Origin: Leifsonia soli
GTDB taxonomy: Bacteria; Actinomycetota; Actinomycetes; Actinomycetales; Microbacteriaceae
Length of the DNA stretch: 64,000 bases
NCBI RefSeq assembly: GCF_013408745.1
Contig: NZ_JACCBJ010000001.1
Location: 3,348,001 to 3,412,000, forward strand
Direction: 5' to 3'
The notes beneath the pieces are model-generated. The model was not told where the DNA came from, ran no database searches, and saw only the letters and a program-made list of their open reading frames with translations. Of the stretch, positions 34,223 through 41,910 are shown in pieces. Position 1 is the stretch's first letter; each line of letters opens with the position of its first letter. A program made the translations under genes and the position numbers.

Positions 34223-35239
34223 ATGGCGAACGCGCGCGAGTGGGTCCCCGACATCCTCGGGGAGCCGTTCGAGCAGCTGACGCTGCCGCTCCGCCCGGAC
34301 GCGGAGGGCGAGGTCGTCGCCACGCTGGTCCGCTACTCGCCGCCCCCGCGCCTGCACCTCCACCGTCGACCGGCCGCGGACACGGACGTGCTGTACGTGC
34401 ACGGCTGGTCGGACTACTTCTTCCAGACCGAGCTCGCCGAGTTCTGGCACGACCAGGGCGCGCGGTTCCACGCCCTCGATCTGCGCAAGTACGGGCGCAG
34501 CCTGCGCGACGGCCAGACGCCGGGCTTCGTCGACGATCTGGCCGTGTACGACGAGGACATCGCGGCGGCCCTCGCCGCGATCGGGCACGGCGAGACCTCC
34601 GCGGAGGATGCGGCACCGCGCCCGCGTTCGCGCCGTCTCATCCTGCTCGGCCATTCGACCGGCGGCCTCACCCTCAGCCTGTGGGCCGACCGCCACCCCG
34701 GCCGGGCCGATGCGCTGATCCTGAACAGCCCGTGGCTCGAGTTCCAGGCGCGGTCCGCCGGACGTGCCGCCCTGACCCCGCTGATCGACCTGCACGCGCG
34801 CATCGACCCGAAGGCCGCGATGCCCAACGTCGACCTGGGCTTCTACAGCCGCACGGTCTCACGGACCATGGACGGCGAGTGGGACTACGACCTGGCCTGG
34901 CGCCCGATCCGCGGCTTCCCCGTCCATCCCGCCTGGCTGGTTGCCGTGCTGGCGGGGCACGCGCGCGTCGCCGCCGGCCTGCACATCGACGCGCCCGTCC
35001 TCACCCTGCTGTCCGCGCGATCGACGCTGCTGCCGCACTGGACGCCGGACATGCTGACCTCGGATGTCGTTCTGGTCGTGCGTGACATCGCTCAGCGGGC
35101 GCTGCAGCTGGGGCCGACGGTCACGGTCTCGTGGCTGGAGGACGCCCTCCACGACGTCTTCCTGTCGCGCCCGCCCGTGCGCCAGGCAGCATACGCATCC
35201 ATCACGCAGTGGATGCGCGGCTACCTCAGCGCAGGTTGA
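34223..35239 (+). CDS. Alpha/beta hydrolase, lysophospholipase-like
   Basis: A 338-residue serine hydrolase. The nucleophile elbow is LLGHSTGGLTLSLWAD and the oxyanion strand VLYVHGWSDYFFQTELAEF, with LDLRKYGRSLR after it. The catalytic His is probably in WLEDALHDVFLSRPPVR. Members are annotated as lysophospholipase or monoacylglycerol-lipase-like; the true substrate is unknown. The last 14 bases overlap the end of the convergent YajQ-family gene. Confidence 0.88.
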   Translation: MANAREWVPDILGEPFEQLTLPLRPDAEGEVVATLVRYSPPPRLHLHRRPAADTDVLYVHGWSDYFFQTELAEFWHDQGARFHALDLRKYGRSLRDGQTPGFVDDLAVYDEDIAAALAAIGHGETSAEDAAPRPRSRRLILLGHSTGGLTLSLWADRHPGRADALILNSPWLEFQARSAGRAALTPLIDLHARIDPKAAMPNVDLGFYSRTVSRTMDGEWDYDLAWRPIRGFPVHPAWLVAVLAGHARVAAGLHIDAPVLTLLSARSTLLPHWTPDMLTSDVVLVVRDIAQRALQLGPTVTVSWLEDALHDVFLSRPPVRQAAYASITQWMRGYLSAG

Positions 35240-35714
35240 CGAACTGCACGGCGACGTCGAGGTCCGCGTTCTTGAGCAGCGCCATGGTGGCCTGCAGGTC
35301 GTCGCGGCTCTTGGAGCTGACGCGCAGCTCGTCTCCCTGGATCTGCGACTTCACGCTCTTGGGCGCCTCATCGCGGATCAGCTTGTTGATCTTCTTGGCC
35401 GCATCCTGCTCGATGCCGTTCTTGAGCCCGACCTCGATGCGGAACTCCTTGCCGGACGCGTACGGCGCGCCGGTGTCGAGTGACTTGAGGGTGATGCCGC
35501 GCTTGATGAACTTCGATTCGAGCACCTCGAGCACGGCCTTAACGCGCTCCTCGGTGTTCGCCTTCAGGAGGACCTTCTCGCCGCTCCACTCGATGGACGC
35601 GCCGACGTTCTTGAAGTCGTAGCGCTGGTCCACCTCTTTGCGGGCCTGGTTGACGGCGTTGTCCGCCTCCATCTTGTCGACCTTGCTGACGACGTCGAAT
35701 GAGGAGTCTGCCAT
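35226..35714 (-). CDS. YajQ-family nucleotide/cyclic-di-GMP-binding protein
   Basis: A 162-residue protein of two ferredoxin-like domains. The N-terminus MADSSFDVVSKVDKMEADNA and the block QVRKEVDQRYDFK-type (here NQARKEVDQRYDFKNVGASI) are the family signature, and GDELRVSSKSRDDLQATMAL ends the protein. Homologues bind nucleotides or cyclic di-GMP in proteobacteria; in actinobacteria no role is established. It overlaps the hydrolase gene tail to tail. Confidence 0.94.
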   Translation of the reverse strand: MADSSFDVVSKVDKMEADNAVNQARKEVDQRYDFKNVGASIEWSGEKVLLKANTEERVKAVLEVLESKFIKRGITLKSLDTGAPYASGKEFRIEVGLKNGIEQDAAKKINKLIRDEAPKSVKSQIQGDELRVSSKSRDDLQATMALLKNADLDVAVQFVNLR

Positions 35715-35823
35715 GGTGTCCGTCCTTCCCCTAGAGAGCTCCTCCCAGTCTACGAGGCGGGATGGGTCCGCCTGCGAAGGTGCTGGACGCCGCCTTGACG
35801 GAAGTCACGCGCGTAGGAGAGGC

Positions 35824-35842
35824 TGAGGTAAGCCTCCCCTAA
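35824..35842. promoter_or_regulatory. Probable DtxR/IdeR iron box
   Basis: The 19 bases TGAGGTAAGCCTCCCCTAA match the DtxR consensus TTAGGTTAGGCTAACCTAA at 13 positions, including both outer half-sites, 14 bases before the heme oxygenase start. Repression by iron-loaded DtxR is the natural inference. Confidence 0.65.
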
Positions 35843-35855
35843 GTCAGGAGACCCG

Positions 35856-36503
35856 ATGGCTGAACTGATCCCCTTCTCCGAAGCACTCCGCGAACGCACG
35901 CGCGGCGTGCACCAGGAGAGCGAGGGCGCCGGCTTCATGCAAGACCTGATGAGCGGGCGGGGCTGCCGCGACGACTACATCCAGCTGCTGTCGCAGCACT
36001 ACTTCATCTACGAGGCGCTCGAAGAGGCGGCGGCGTGGATGGGCGACGATCCGGTCGCCGCGCCGTTCATCAGCCCGAAGCTGACCCGTCTTCCGGCCAT
36101 CGAGGCCGATCTCGACTTCCTACTCGGCCACGACTGGCGGGAGCGGATTGCACCGCTGCCCTCCACGGCGCGCTACACGGCCCGCATCCGCGAGGTCGGG
36201 CGCACCTGGCCGGGCGGCTTCATCGCGCACCATTACACGCGCTACCTCGGCGACCTCTCCGGCGGGCAGATCATCCGCACACTGCTGCAGCGCCAGTACG
36301 GGTTCGAGACCAACGGCGTCGGCTTCTACCTCTTCGCCGACATCGCAAAGCCGAAGTTGTTCAAAGACACCTACCGGTCGCAACTGGATGCGGTCGAGTG
36401 GACCGAGGAGGAGCGCGACCGCGTCATCGCGGAGGTGGCGCTGGCGTTCCGCTTCAACACGGAGCTGTTCGACGACCTGGCGTCGGCCAAGGCCGCGGCC
36501 TGA
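35856..36503 (+). CDS. Heme oxygenase (biliverdin-producing)
   Basis: A 215-residue HmuO-type enzyme that opens heme to biliverdin, CO and iron. The axial ligand is His19 (ERTRGVHQESEGAGFM), and the distal helix carries YTRYLGDLSGGQIIRTLL, the diagnostic glycine-rich motif. Length fits the HmuO group of actinobacteria. An AGGAG site and a probable DtxR box lie directly upstream, so it is likely expressed under iron limitation to release iron from host or environmental heme. No heme-uptake genes are next to it. Confidence 0.95.
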   Translation: MAELIPFSEALRERTRGVHQESEGAGFMQDLMSGRGCRDDYIQLLSQHYFIYEALEEAAAWMGDDPVAAPFISPKLTRLPAIEADLDFLLGHDWRERIAPLPSTARYTARIREVGRTWPGGFIAHHYTRYLGDLSGGQIIRTLLQRQYGFETNGVGFYLFADIAKPKLFKDTYRSQLDAVEWTEEERDRVIAEVALAFRFNTELFDDLASAKAAA

Positions 36504-36509
36504 CGCGGG

Positions 36510-36524
36510 AGCCCGCAGCGGGCT
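36510..36524. terminator. Short hairpin after heme oxygenase
   Basis: AGCCCG and CGGGCT with a three-base loop, seven bases after the stop. A weak terminator candidate. Confidence 0.35.
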
Positions 36525-36572
36525 TGGGTCCTCAGCGCGATCTAGCGCCGCCTGTCGCGGAGTCGGTGTGGA

Positions 36573-36716
36573 TCAGGCTGTCTGCGCGAGCTCGGCGTAG
36601 TAGGTGACGTGGCAGCCGTCACCATTGCACTCGACGCAGACGGTGATCTCCTCATAGTGCTGGGCGGGGTCGGCTCCGGTCCCGTCGCACCGTTCGCAAA
36701 TCTCCAACGTTCTCAT
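36573..36716 (-). CDS. Small double zinc-ribbon-like protein
   Basis: A 47-residue protein: CERCDGTGADP in the first half and CVECNGDGCHV in the second. Two CxxCxG units recall the DnaJ zinc-finger module and would bind one zinc ion. There is no clear ribosome site; a CACAAT hexamer six bases before the ATG may mark a weak leaderless start. Function is unknown; similar short proteins are common in actinobacteria. Confidence 0.6.
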   Translation of the reverse strand: MRTLEICERCDGTGADPAQHYEEITVCVECNGDGCHVTYYAELAQTA

Positions 36717-36805
36717 GCCCCGATTGTGCGCCGAACCACCGACATCGGCGGCAGGCCCGTCGGGGTGTCGCGATCGCGCAGGAACGGGCCCCTGCGCCGG
36801 CGCGC

Positions 36806-37285
36806 TCAGTCGTGCCAGAAGCCGCGGTGCGGAACGGCCGCTTCGTCTTCGAGCACGGGACCGAGCACCGTGACCGGGCGGTTCCCGTCCGCGAAGTCCA
36901 GGCGGCACGGATGGTCGAGGGTCGGAGTCCAAGGATCGTCGCCGGTGATGGCCAGCAGGCCCCGGCCGGAGAGGGCGTAGACGACCGTTCCGATTCCGGC
37001 CCAGTAGATGGCCCCCGCGCACATGGCGCACGGCTCGCACGAGGTGACGAGGGTGTATCCGGAGAGGTCGGCGTACGGGATGGTCCGGGAGGCCTTCCGG
37101 ACCAGGTTGGTCTCCGCGTGCCCGGTGACGTCCTCCTCCGTCACTACGGTGTTCTCCGCTTCGAGGACGATCTCGCCGTCCGGCGCGACGAGGACGGCGC
37201 CGAACGGGTGGTTGCCGTTGGCCCGCGCATCGGCGGACACCTGGATCGCGCGTCGGACGTGGTCGTCGAGTGCAGCTGTGGTCAT
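36806..37285 (-). CDS. Zinc-dependent nucleobase deaminase, guanine-deaminase-like
   Basis: A 159-residue cytidine-deaminase-fold protein. The zinc motifs are GHAETN and SCEPCAMCAGAIYWA, and the N-terminal block ANGNHPFGAVLVAPDGEI with a C-terminal VLGPVLEDEA resembles the GuaD/TadA-related group that deaminates guanine or other bases. It differs from TadA (18400) in the loop after the second motif. GAGGACC lies before the ATG. The substrate is inferred, not proven. Confidence 0.88.
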   Translation of the reverse strand: MTTAALDDHVRRAIQVSADARANGNHPFGAVLVAPDGEIVLEAENTVVTEEDVTGHAETNLVRKASRTIPYADLSGYTLVTSCEPCAMCAGAIYWAGIGTVVYALSGRGLLAITGDDPWTPTLDHPCRLDFADGNRPVTVLGPVLEDEAAVPHRGFWHD

Positions 37286-37397
37286 GCGGGGTCCTCATGG
37301 GTCGTCGGGATGCGCGGCTTCGATACCTGTCTACCGTGTGATTCTGCCCAGAGCAGAACCGCCGGAATCCACCGTCGCGGATGCGGTTGCGCCGACA

Positions 37398-37403
37398 TAG
37401 GCT
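37398..37403 (+). promoter_or_regulatory. -10-like TAGGCT, leaderless geometry
   Basis: TAGGCT, six bases, then ATG 37410. Confidence 0.5.
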
Positions 37404-37409
37404 GGCGGC

Positions 37410-37760
37410 ATGCTCGTACGGCATGCGATCGGATCGGTGCTCCGCCGGATCAGGACGGAGCGCGGCACGACGCTGCGCGAGCTCTCCGAGTCGTCGCGGG
37501 TATCGGTGCCGTACCTCTCCGAGATCGAGCGGGGGCGCAAAGAGGCCTCCTCCGAGATCCTCGCCGCGCTGTGCCGGGTGCTGGGGGTCAGCGAGGGCGA
37601 GCTGATGACGCGGGTCGCCGCCGAGTTCGCCGGTGCCCAGGTGCTGAGTCTGGTGCCGGAGCGCGAGCTCGCGGGCGCATCCGCATCCACTCTGGAGCTG
37701 CAGTCGTCTGCCGTGGAGAGCGGCGCGCGCACTCCCGGCGTCGTCGCACTCGCCGCCTGA
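37410..37760 (+). CDS. XRE-type regulator, ClgR-like
   Basis: A 116-residue helix-turn-helix protein. VLRRIRTERGTTLRELSESS, then RVSVPYLSEIERGRKEASSE and ILAALCRVLG match ClgR, the actinobacterial activator of clp protease and stress genes. The C-terminal tail is short and lacks the usual Ala-Ala-type end seen in some ClgR proteins, although it ends in ALAA, which could serve as a proteolysis signal. It is leaderless by the promoter geometry. A tRNA gene follows. Confidence 0.85.
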   Translation: MLVRHAIGSVLRRIRTERGTTLRELSESSRVSVPYLSEIERGRKEASSEILAALCRVLGVSEGELMTRVAAEFAGAQVLSLVPERELAGASASTLELQSSAVESGARTPGVVALAA

Positions 37761-37870
37761 CGGCGGCCGTGCGCCCGCTGAGCGGGCGCTGATTTCGTCT
37801 GCAGCCGCCCGCCGAGTATTCTTGTGTGGCGCCTTCGGTCACGAGTGAACTGGTGGTCGGAAGCGCCAAT

Positions 37871-37955
37871 GGCGAGTTACCCAAGCGGCCAAAGGGATCT
37901 GACTGTAAATCAGCTGTCTACGACTTCGGGGGTTCGAATCCCTCACTCGCCACCA
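37871..37955 (+). tRNA. tRNA-Tyr (GTA)
   Basis: Acceptor GGCGAGT (37871-37877) pairs with ACTCGCC (37945-37951); the anticodon loop CTGTAAA gives GTA. The long variable arm makes it a class II tRNA, as for Tyr in bacteria, and the T arm contains GGTTCGAATCC. CCA is encoded (37953-37955). Confidence 0.95.
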
Positions 37956-37976
37956 CGCTGCGAACGCGCAGGCGAC

Positions 37977-38004
37977 AAGCCCTCGGCCACCGGCCGGGGG
38001 CTTT
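37977..38004 (+). terminator. Terminator after tRNA-Tyr
   Basis: AAGCCCTCGGCC pairs with GGCCGGGGGCTT (one G-U pair) around a three-base loop. Confidence 0.7.
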
Positions 38005-38122
38005 CGTCATCGTCGGAAGAAACCGCTCGGATCTCCGACGGACCGCGGTGCGGGTGGAGATTCGGGCGGTTTCGGGCGGGATCTCCGCCGGTGGGCGCAG
38101 GGCCGACAGGCCGCGGGTCTGA

Positions 38123-38128
38123 CAGGCT
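38123..38128 (+). promoter_or_regulatory. -10-like CAGGCT, leaderless geometry
   Basis: CAGGCT, six bases, then ATG 38135; the first base differs from the TAnnnT pattern, but the spacing is the same. Confidence 0.35.
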
Positions 38129-38134
38129 GGAGGC

Positions 38135-38947
38135 ATGACCTCCAATGCCGAGCTGCTCGAGATCGCCGCAACCGTCGCCCGCCGCGCCGCCGCCTTCGCG
38201 CTGCAGCGACGACGGGACGGGGTGGAGATCGCCGCCTCGAAGTCGTCGCTCAGCGACATCGTCACGCGGGCCGACCGCGAGACCGAGCAGCTGATCCGCG
38301 ATACGCTCTCGGCGGCCCGGCCGCGCGACGGGTTCCTGGGGGAGGAGTCCGGTGGCGGAAGCAGTCAGAGCGGGCTGACCTGGGTCGTCGATCCGATCGA
38401 CGGAACGGTCAACTACTTCTACGGCATCCCGGCTTGGGCGGTCAGCATCGCCGTCGTCGAGGGTGACCCGGAGCCGACGACGTGGAACACCCTCGCGGGC
38501 GCGGTGGTGAACCCCGTCTCCGGTGAGGCCTTCACCGCGTACGCCGGGGGAGGTGCGCGGCTGAACGGGGAGCCCATCCACGTCACGGACGGAATGGAGC
38601 TGCCGCTCGCCCTGATCGGCACCGGCTTCGGCTACGACGCCGAGGTCCGGCGCCGCCAGGCGGGCTTCGTCGCGGAGCTGATCGGCGACGTGCGCGACAT
38701 CCGGCGCATCGGCGCCGCCTCGCTCGACCTGTGCTCAGTCGCCGCCGGCCGGCTCGACGGGTACTACGAGCGCGGGCTCAACCCGTGGGACCACGCGGCG
38801 GGAGCACTCATCGCCGCCGAGGCGGGCGCGCGCGTCGCCGGGATCGGCGGAGGGCCGGCCGACCGCCGCCTCACGGTGGCGGCCGGTCCGGACCTCTTCG
38901 AGCAGCTGCACCCCCGCGTCGAGCGCTTCTACGCCGACTGGGACTAA
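38135..38947 (+). CDS. Inositol monophosphatase family protein
   Basis: A 270-residue Mg2+/Li+-type sugar phosphatase. Metal ligands appear in GEES (Glu70-Glu71), DPIDGT (86-91) and the WDHAAGALIAAEAGA block near residue 217. Family members act on inositol phosphate, histidinol phosphate, 3'-phosphoadenosine or fructose bisphosphate; the active-site sequence does not decide between them. No pathway neighbour helps. It may be transcribed without a leader. Confidence 0.9.
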   Translation: MTSNAELLEIAATVARRAAAFALQRRRDGVEIAASKSSLSDIVTRADRETEQLIRDTLSAARPRDGFLGEESGGGSSQSGLTWVVDPIDGTVNYFYGIPAWAVSIAVVEGDPEPTTWNTLAGAVVNPVSGEAFTAYAGGGARLNGEPIHVTDGMELPLALIGTGFGYDAEVRRRQAGFVAELIGDVRDIRRIGAASLDLCSVAAGRLDGYYERGLNPWDHAAGALIAAEAGARVAGIGGGPADRRLTVAAGPDLFEQLHPRVERFYADWD

Positions 38948-38987
38948 GACCCCGGGGCCAGCCGAGCCGGGCCCGGCCGGGCCGGGT

Positions 38988-40736
38988 TCAGACGAGCCAG
39001 GCGGTCGTGTCGCGGGGGAGCATCCCTCCGTCGAGCGCGCCGCTCGCCAGCACGACCTCGCCCTCGGGAAGCGCCACGGGCGCCTCTCCGAAGTTCACCA
39101 CGACGGTGACCTCGCCGGAGCGGAAGGCGAGCGTCCCCTCGCCCAGGTCGATCCACTCGGGGGAGCCGAACGCCAGGTCGTAGCGGCGGCGGGCATCGAG
39201 GGCGTCCTGGTACATGGTCAGCGTCGAACCCGGCACCCCGGCCTGCGACGAGCGTGTGTACGCGGCCCACGTCGAGGGCTGCGGCAGCCAGCTCGCCGCG
39301 GTCGGCCCGAAGCCATACGAGGCCTCCGTGCCCTCCCAGGGGATCGGGACGCGGCAGCCGTCGCGGCCGTACCGCTCGCCGTTGGTGCGGAACCAGGTCG
39401 GGTCCTGGCGCGCGTCGTCGGGGAGGTCGATCGCCTCCGGGAGACCGAGCTCCTCGCCCTGGTACAGGTAGGCGGAGCCGGGAAGGGCGAGCATCAGGGC
39501 GGTCGCGGCGCGGGCCCGGTGCAGCGCGAAGACCGGGTCGGGCAGGCCGGTGGTCTTCGGCCCGATGCCGTGCCCCTGCAGGTTCTCGCCGTGCAGCGCC
39601 AGGCGCGTGGCGTGACGGACGACGTCGTGGTTCGACAGCACCCACGTGCTCGGGGCGCCAACGCTGCTGAACGCCGCGATGGAGCGGTCGATCACGCTGC
39701 GGAGCGCCGCCGCGTTCCACGGGGTCTCCAGATATGCGAAGTTGAAGGTCTGCTGCATCTCGTCCGGCCGCACCCAGCGCGCCAGCTTGTCGAGCGGCTC
39801 GACCCAGGCCTCGCCGCAGAGCACGCGGTCGCCGGAGTACTCGTCGAGGACGGTGTGCCAGTCGCGGTAGATCGCGTGCACGCCGTCCTGCGCGAAGTAG
39901 GGAGGAGTCGCCGGCTCGCCGCCCGCGTGGGCCGCGATCTCCGGCTCGAGCGGGATGCCGCCGGTCTCGAGCGTCGGAGCGGCGCCGCCCATGCTGCCCG
40001 TGTGCGCCGGCGGCGTGTAGTCGGGGAGGCCGGCCTCCTTGACCATGCCGTGGGCGACATCCACCCGGAAGCCGTCCACGCCGCGGTCCAGCCAGAAGCG
40101 CAGGATGCCGCGGAACTGCTCCCACACCCACGGGTTCTCCCAGTCGAAGTCCGGCTGGGACTTGTCGAACAGGTGCAGGTACCACTGGCCGGGACGGCCG
40201 TCGGCCTCGGTGACGCGCGTCCAGGCGCCTCCGCCGAAGATCGACTCCCAGTTGTTCGGCGGCAGGTCCCCGTTCTCGCCCGTGCCGTCGCGGAAGATGT
40301 ACCGCGCGCGCTCGGGGCTCCCCGGGCCGGCCGCGAGGGCCTCCTGGAACCAGCGGTGGTCGCTCGACGAGTGGTTCGGCACGATGTCGATGATCACGCG
40401 GAGGCCCAGGTCGTGGGCGGTCGCGAGCATCCTGTCGAAGTCGGCGAGGGTGCCGAAGCGGACGTCGACGTCGCGGTAGTCGGAGACGTCGTAGCCGGCA
40501 TCGCGCTGCGGGGAGCTCTGGAAGGGCGACAGCCAGACGGCATCCACGCCCAGCTCGCGCAGAGCAGGGAGGCGGTGGGTGATGCCGGGCAGGTCGCCCA
40601 TCCCGTCGCCGTCCGAGTCGGCGAACGAGCGCGGGTACACCTGGTAGATGACGGCGGAGCGCCACCATTCGCGGCCGGGGGCCGATGGAGTGGGCTCGGT
40701 GTGGGTGAGGGGGGTCGGAGCGGCGATGGTGGTCAC
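38988..40736 (-). CDS. GH13 alpha-glucosidase
   Basis: A 582-residue alpha-amylase-superfamily enzyme of the oligo-1,6-glucosidase/alpha-glucosidase group. Catalytic regions are GFRVDVAHGM (nucleophile Asp, near residue 222), VLCGEAWVE (acid Glu) and VLSNHDVVRH (transition-state Asp); IYQVYPRSFADSDGDGMGDL and IIDIVPNHSS are the N-terminal family blocks. There is no signal peptide, so it acts on imported malto- or isomalto-oligosaccharides in the cytoplasm. It follows the LacI gene by 25 bases and is probably controlled by it. Confidence 0.94.
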   Translation of the reverse strand: MTTIAAPTPLTHTEPTPSAPGREWWRSAVIYQVYPRSFADSDGDGMGDLPGITHRLPALRELGVDAVWLSPFQSSPQRDAGYDVSDYRDVDVRFGTLADFDRMLATAHDLGLRVIIDIVPNHSSSDHRWFQEALAAGPGSPERARYIFRDGTGENGDLPPNNWESIFGGGAWTRVTEADGRPGQWYLHLFDKSQPDFDWENPWVWEQFRGILRFWLDRGVDGFRVDVAHGMVKEAGLPDYTPPAHTGSMGGAAPTLETGGIPLEPEIAAHAGGEPATPPYFAQDGVHAIYRDWHTVLDEYSGDRVLCGEAWVEPLDKLARWVRPDEMQQTFNFAYLETPWNAAALRSVIDRSIAAFSSVGAPSTWVLSNHDVVRHATRLALHGENLQGHGIGPKTTGLPDPVFALHRARAATALMLALPGSAYLYQGEELGLPEAIDLPDDARQDPTWFRTNGERYGRDGCRVPIPWEGTEASYGFGPTAASWLPQPSTWAAYTRSSQAGVPGSTLTMYQDALDARRRYDLAFGSPEWIDLGEGTLAFRSGEVTVVVNFGEAPVALPEGEVVLASGALDGGMLPRDTTAWLV

Positions 40737-40761
40737 CTCGTGTTCGTCTCGGTTGTGATGG

Positions 40762-41790
40762 TCAGGGGTGGACGGCGGTGCTGGACCGCACGATCAGATC
40801 CGCCGGGGCGGTGTGGCTGAGAGGTTCGGCGCGCGCTCGGCCGGGGGAGGTCCGGGCGGCCTGGAGGGCGTCGAGCAGCAGCGCCGCGGCCTGCTCGCCC
40901 TGGCGCCCGGGATGCTGCGCCACCGTGCTGAGCCCGAAGAAGTCGGCGAGGGGGTGGTCGTCGATGCCGATGATGGAGACGTCGCGGGGCACGGAGAGCC
41001 CGAGGTCGCGTGCCGCCAGGATGGCGCCGATGGCCATTTCGTCCGATGCTGCGAAGATCGCGGTCGGGCGTTCGTGCGGCGACCCGAGCATCTGCTTGGC
41101 GGCGTCGTATCCGCCGGGGAGGGTGAAGTCGGACGCGCGATGGAGCTGCTCGTCGACCGGGAGGCCCGCATCCCGCAGTGCCTGCTCGTAGCCGAGTCTC
41201 CGGCTGGTGGGGATGTGGAAGTCGAGGTCGAACTCCTGCGAGCCGCCGATGTGGGCGATGCGGCGGTGGCCCAGGGAGATCAGGTGCTCCGTGGCGAGGC
41301 GGGCGACGGCGAGGTCGTCGATGGTCAGCGTGCTGACGCCGGGCAGTGGTCCGCCGACGCCGACGACGGGCTTGCCGAGGGCGAGGAGGCGGCCGACCTC
41401 TTCCTCCGCGAGCTCGAGGGACACGGTGAACACCGCATCCACCCGGTTGCGCAGGAGGTGGTGGTCGAAGACCCGGCGGCGCTCGCCGCCGTCCCCGCTC
41501 AGGTTGTAGAGCGTGAGGTCGTAGCCCTGGCCGAGCAGGACGCGCTCCGCGCCCTCGATGACGGAGGTGAAGAACCAGCGGCTGAGGTGCGGGACGACGG
41601 CGCCGATGTTGCGGGTGCGACCGGATGCGAGGCTCGACGCGTCGGAGGAGACGACGTATCCCAGCTGCGATGCCGCCTGGACGACCCGGGCGCGCGTGCG
41701 GTCGGAGACCGGTCCGTTCCCGCTCAGGGCGCGGGAGACGGTGGCGGTGGAGACGCCGGCGAGACGGGCGACATCGTCGATCCCGGGCAT
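40762..41790 (-). CDS. LacI-family repressor of the alpha-glucosidase operon
   Basis: A 342-residue regulator: helix-turn-helix DVARLAGVSTATVSRALSGN, hinge, then a periplasmic-binding-protein-like sensor with GAVVPHLSRWFFTSVIEGAE and the C-terminal PGRQGEQAAALLLDAL. The upstream region carries a good promoter and two identical 15-bp sites, one over the promoter, so autorepression together with the downstream glucosidase gene is likely. The inducer is probably an alpha-glucoside, by context. Confidence 0.93.
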   Translation of the reverse strand: MPGIDDVARLAGVSTATVSRALSGNGPVSDRTRARVVQAASQLGYVVSSDASSLASGRTRNIGAVVPHLSRWFFTSVIEGAERVLLGQGYDLTLYNLSGDGGERRRVFDHHLLRNRVDAVFTVSLELAEEEVGRLLALGKPVVGVGGPLPGVSTLTIDDLAVARLATEHLISLGHRRIAHIGGSQEFDLDFHIPTSRRLGYEQALRDAGLPVDEQLHRASDFTLPGGYDAAKQMLGSPHERPTAIFAASDEMAIGAILAARDLGLSVPRDVSIIGIDDHPLADFFGLSTVAQHPGRQGEQAAALLLDALQAARTSPGRARAEPLSHTAPADLIVRSSTAVHP

Positions 41791-41823
41791 CCCACCTCCT
41801 GTGTCTCGTGTGGCGTCTGGTGC

Positions 41824-41838
41824 GGTGGAAGCGTTTGC
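41824..41838. promoter_or_regulatory. LacI operator, site 1
   Basis: GGTGGAAGCGTTTGC, identical to the site at 41890; it lies downstream of the promoter in the LacI leader. Confidence 0.6.
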
Positions 41839-41875
41839 GTCCGCCGGTGCAGGGCGGTCGGCCGCGCACAGCGGC

Positions 41876-41881
41876 AGTATA
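41876..41881 (-). promoter_or_regulatory. -10 TATACT of the lacI-glucosidase operon
   Basis: TATACT on the minus strand with a weak TGCAAA 18 bases upstream, which is itself part of operator site 2. This places the repressor over the -35 and spacer. Confidence 0.55.
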
Positions 41882-41889
41882 GCGAAGCG

Positions 41890-41904
41890 GGTGGAAGCGT
41901 TTGC
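41890..41904. promoter_or_regulatory. LacI operator, site 2
   Basis: The second exact copy of GGTGGAAGCGTTTGC, 66 bases from site 1, covering the promoter -35 region and the end of the pentapeptide gene. The distance suits loop formation. Confidence 0.6.
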
Positions 41905-41910
41905 AGTGTG

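Noticed and set aside
31104..34616. A 1170-codon open frame on the minus strand
   Set aside because: It lies opposite menG, the polyprenyl synthase and FprA, which are clearly real. The translation is His/Asp/Arg-rich without domains, a usual shadow in GC-rich DNA.
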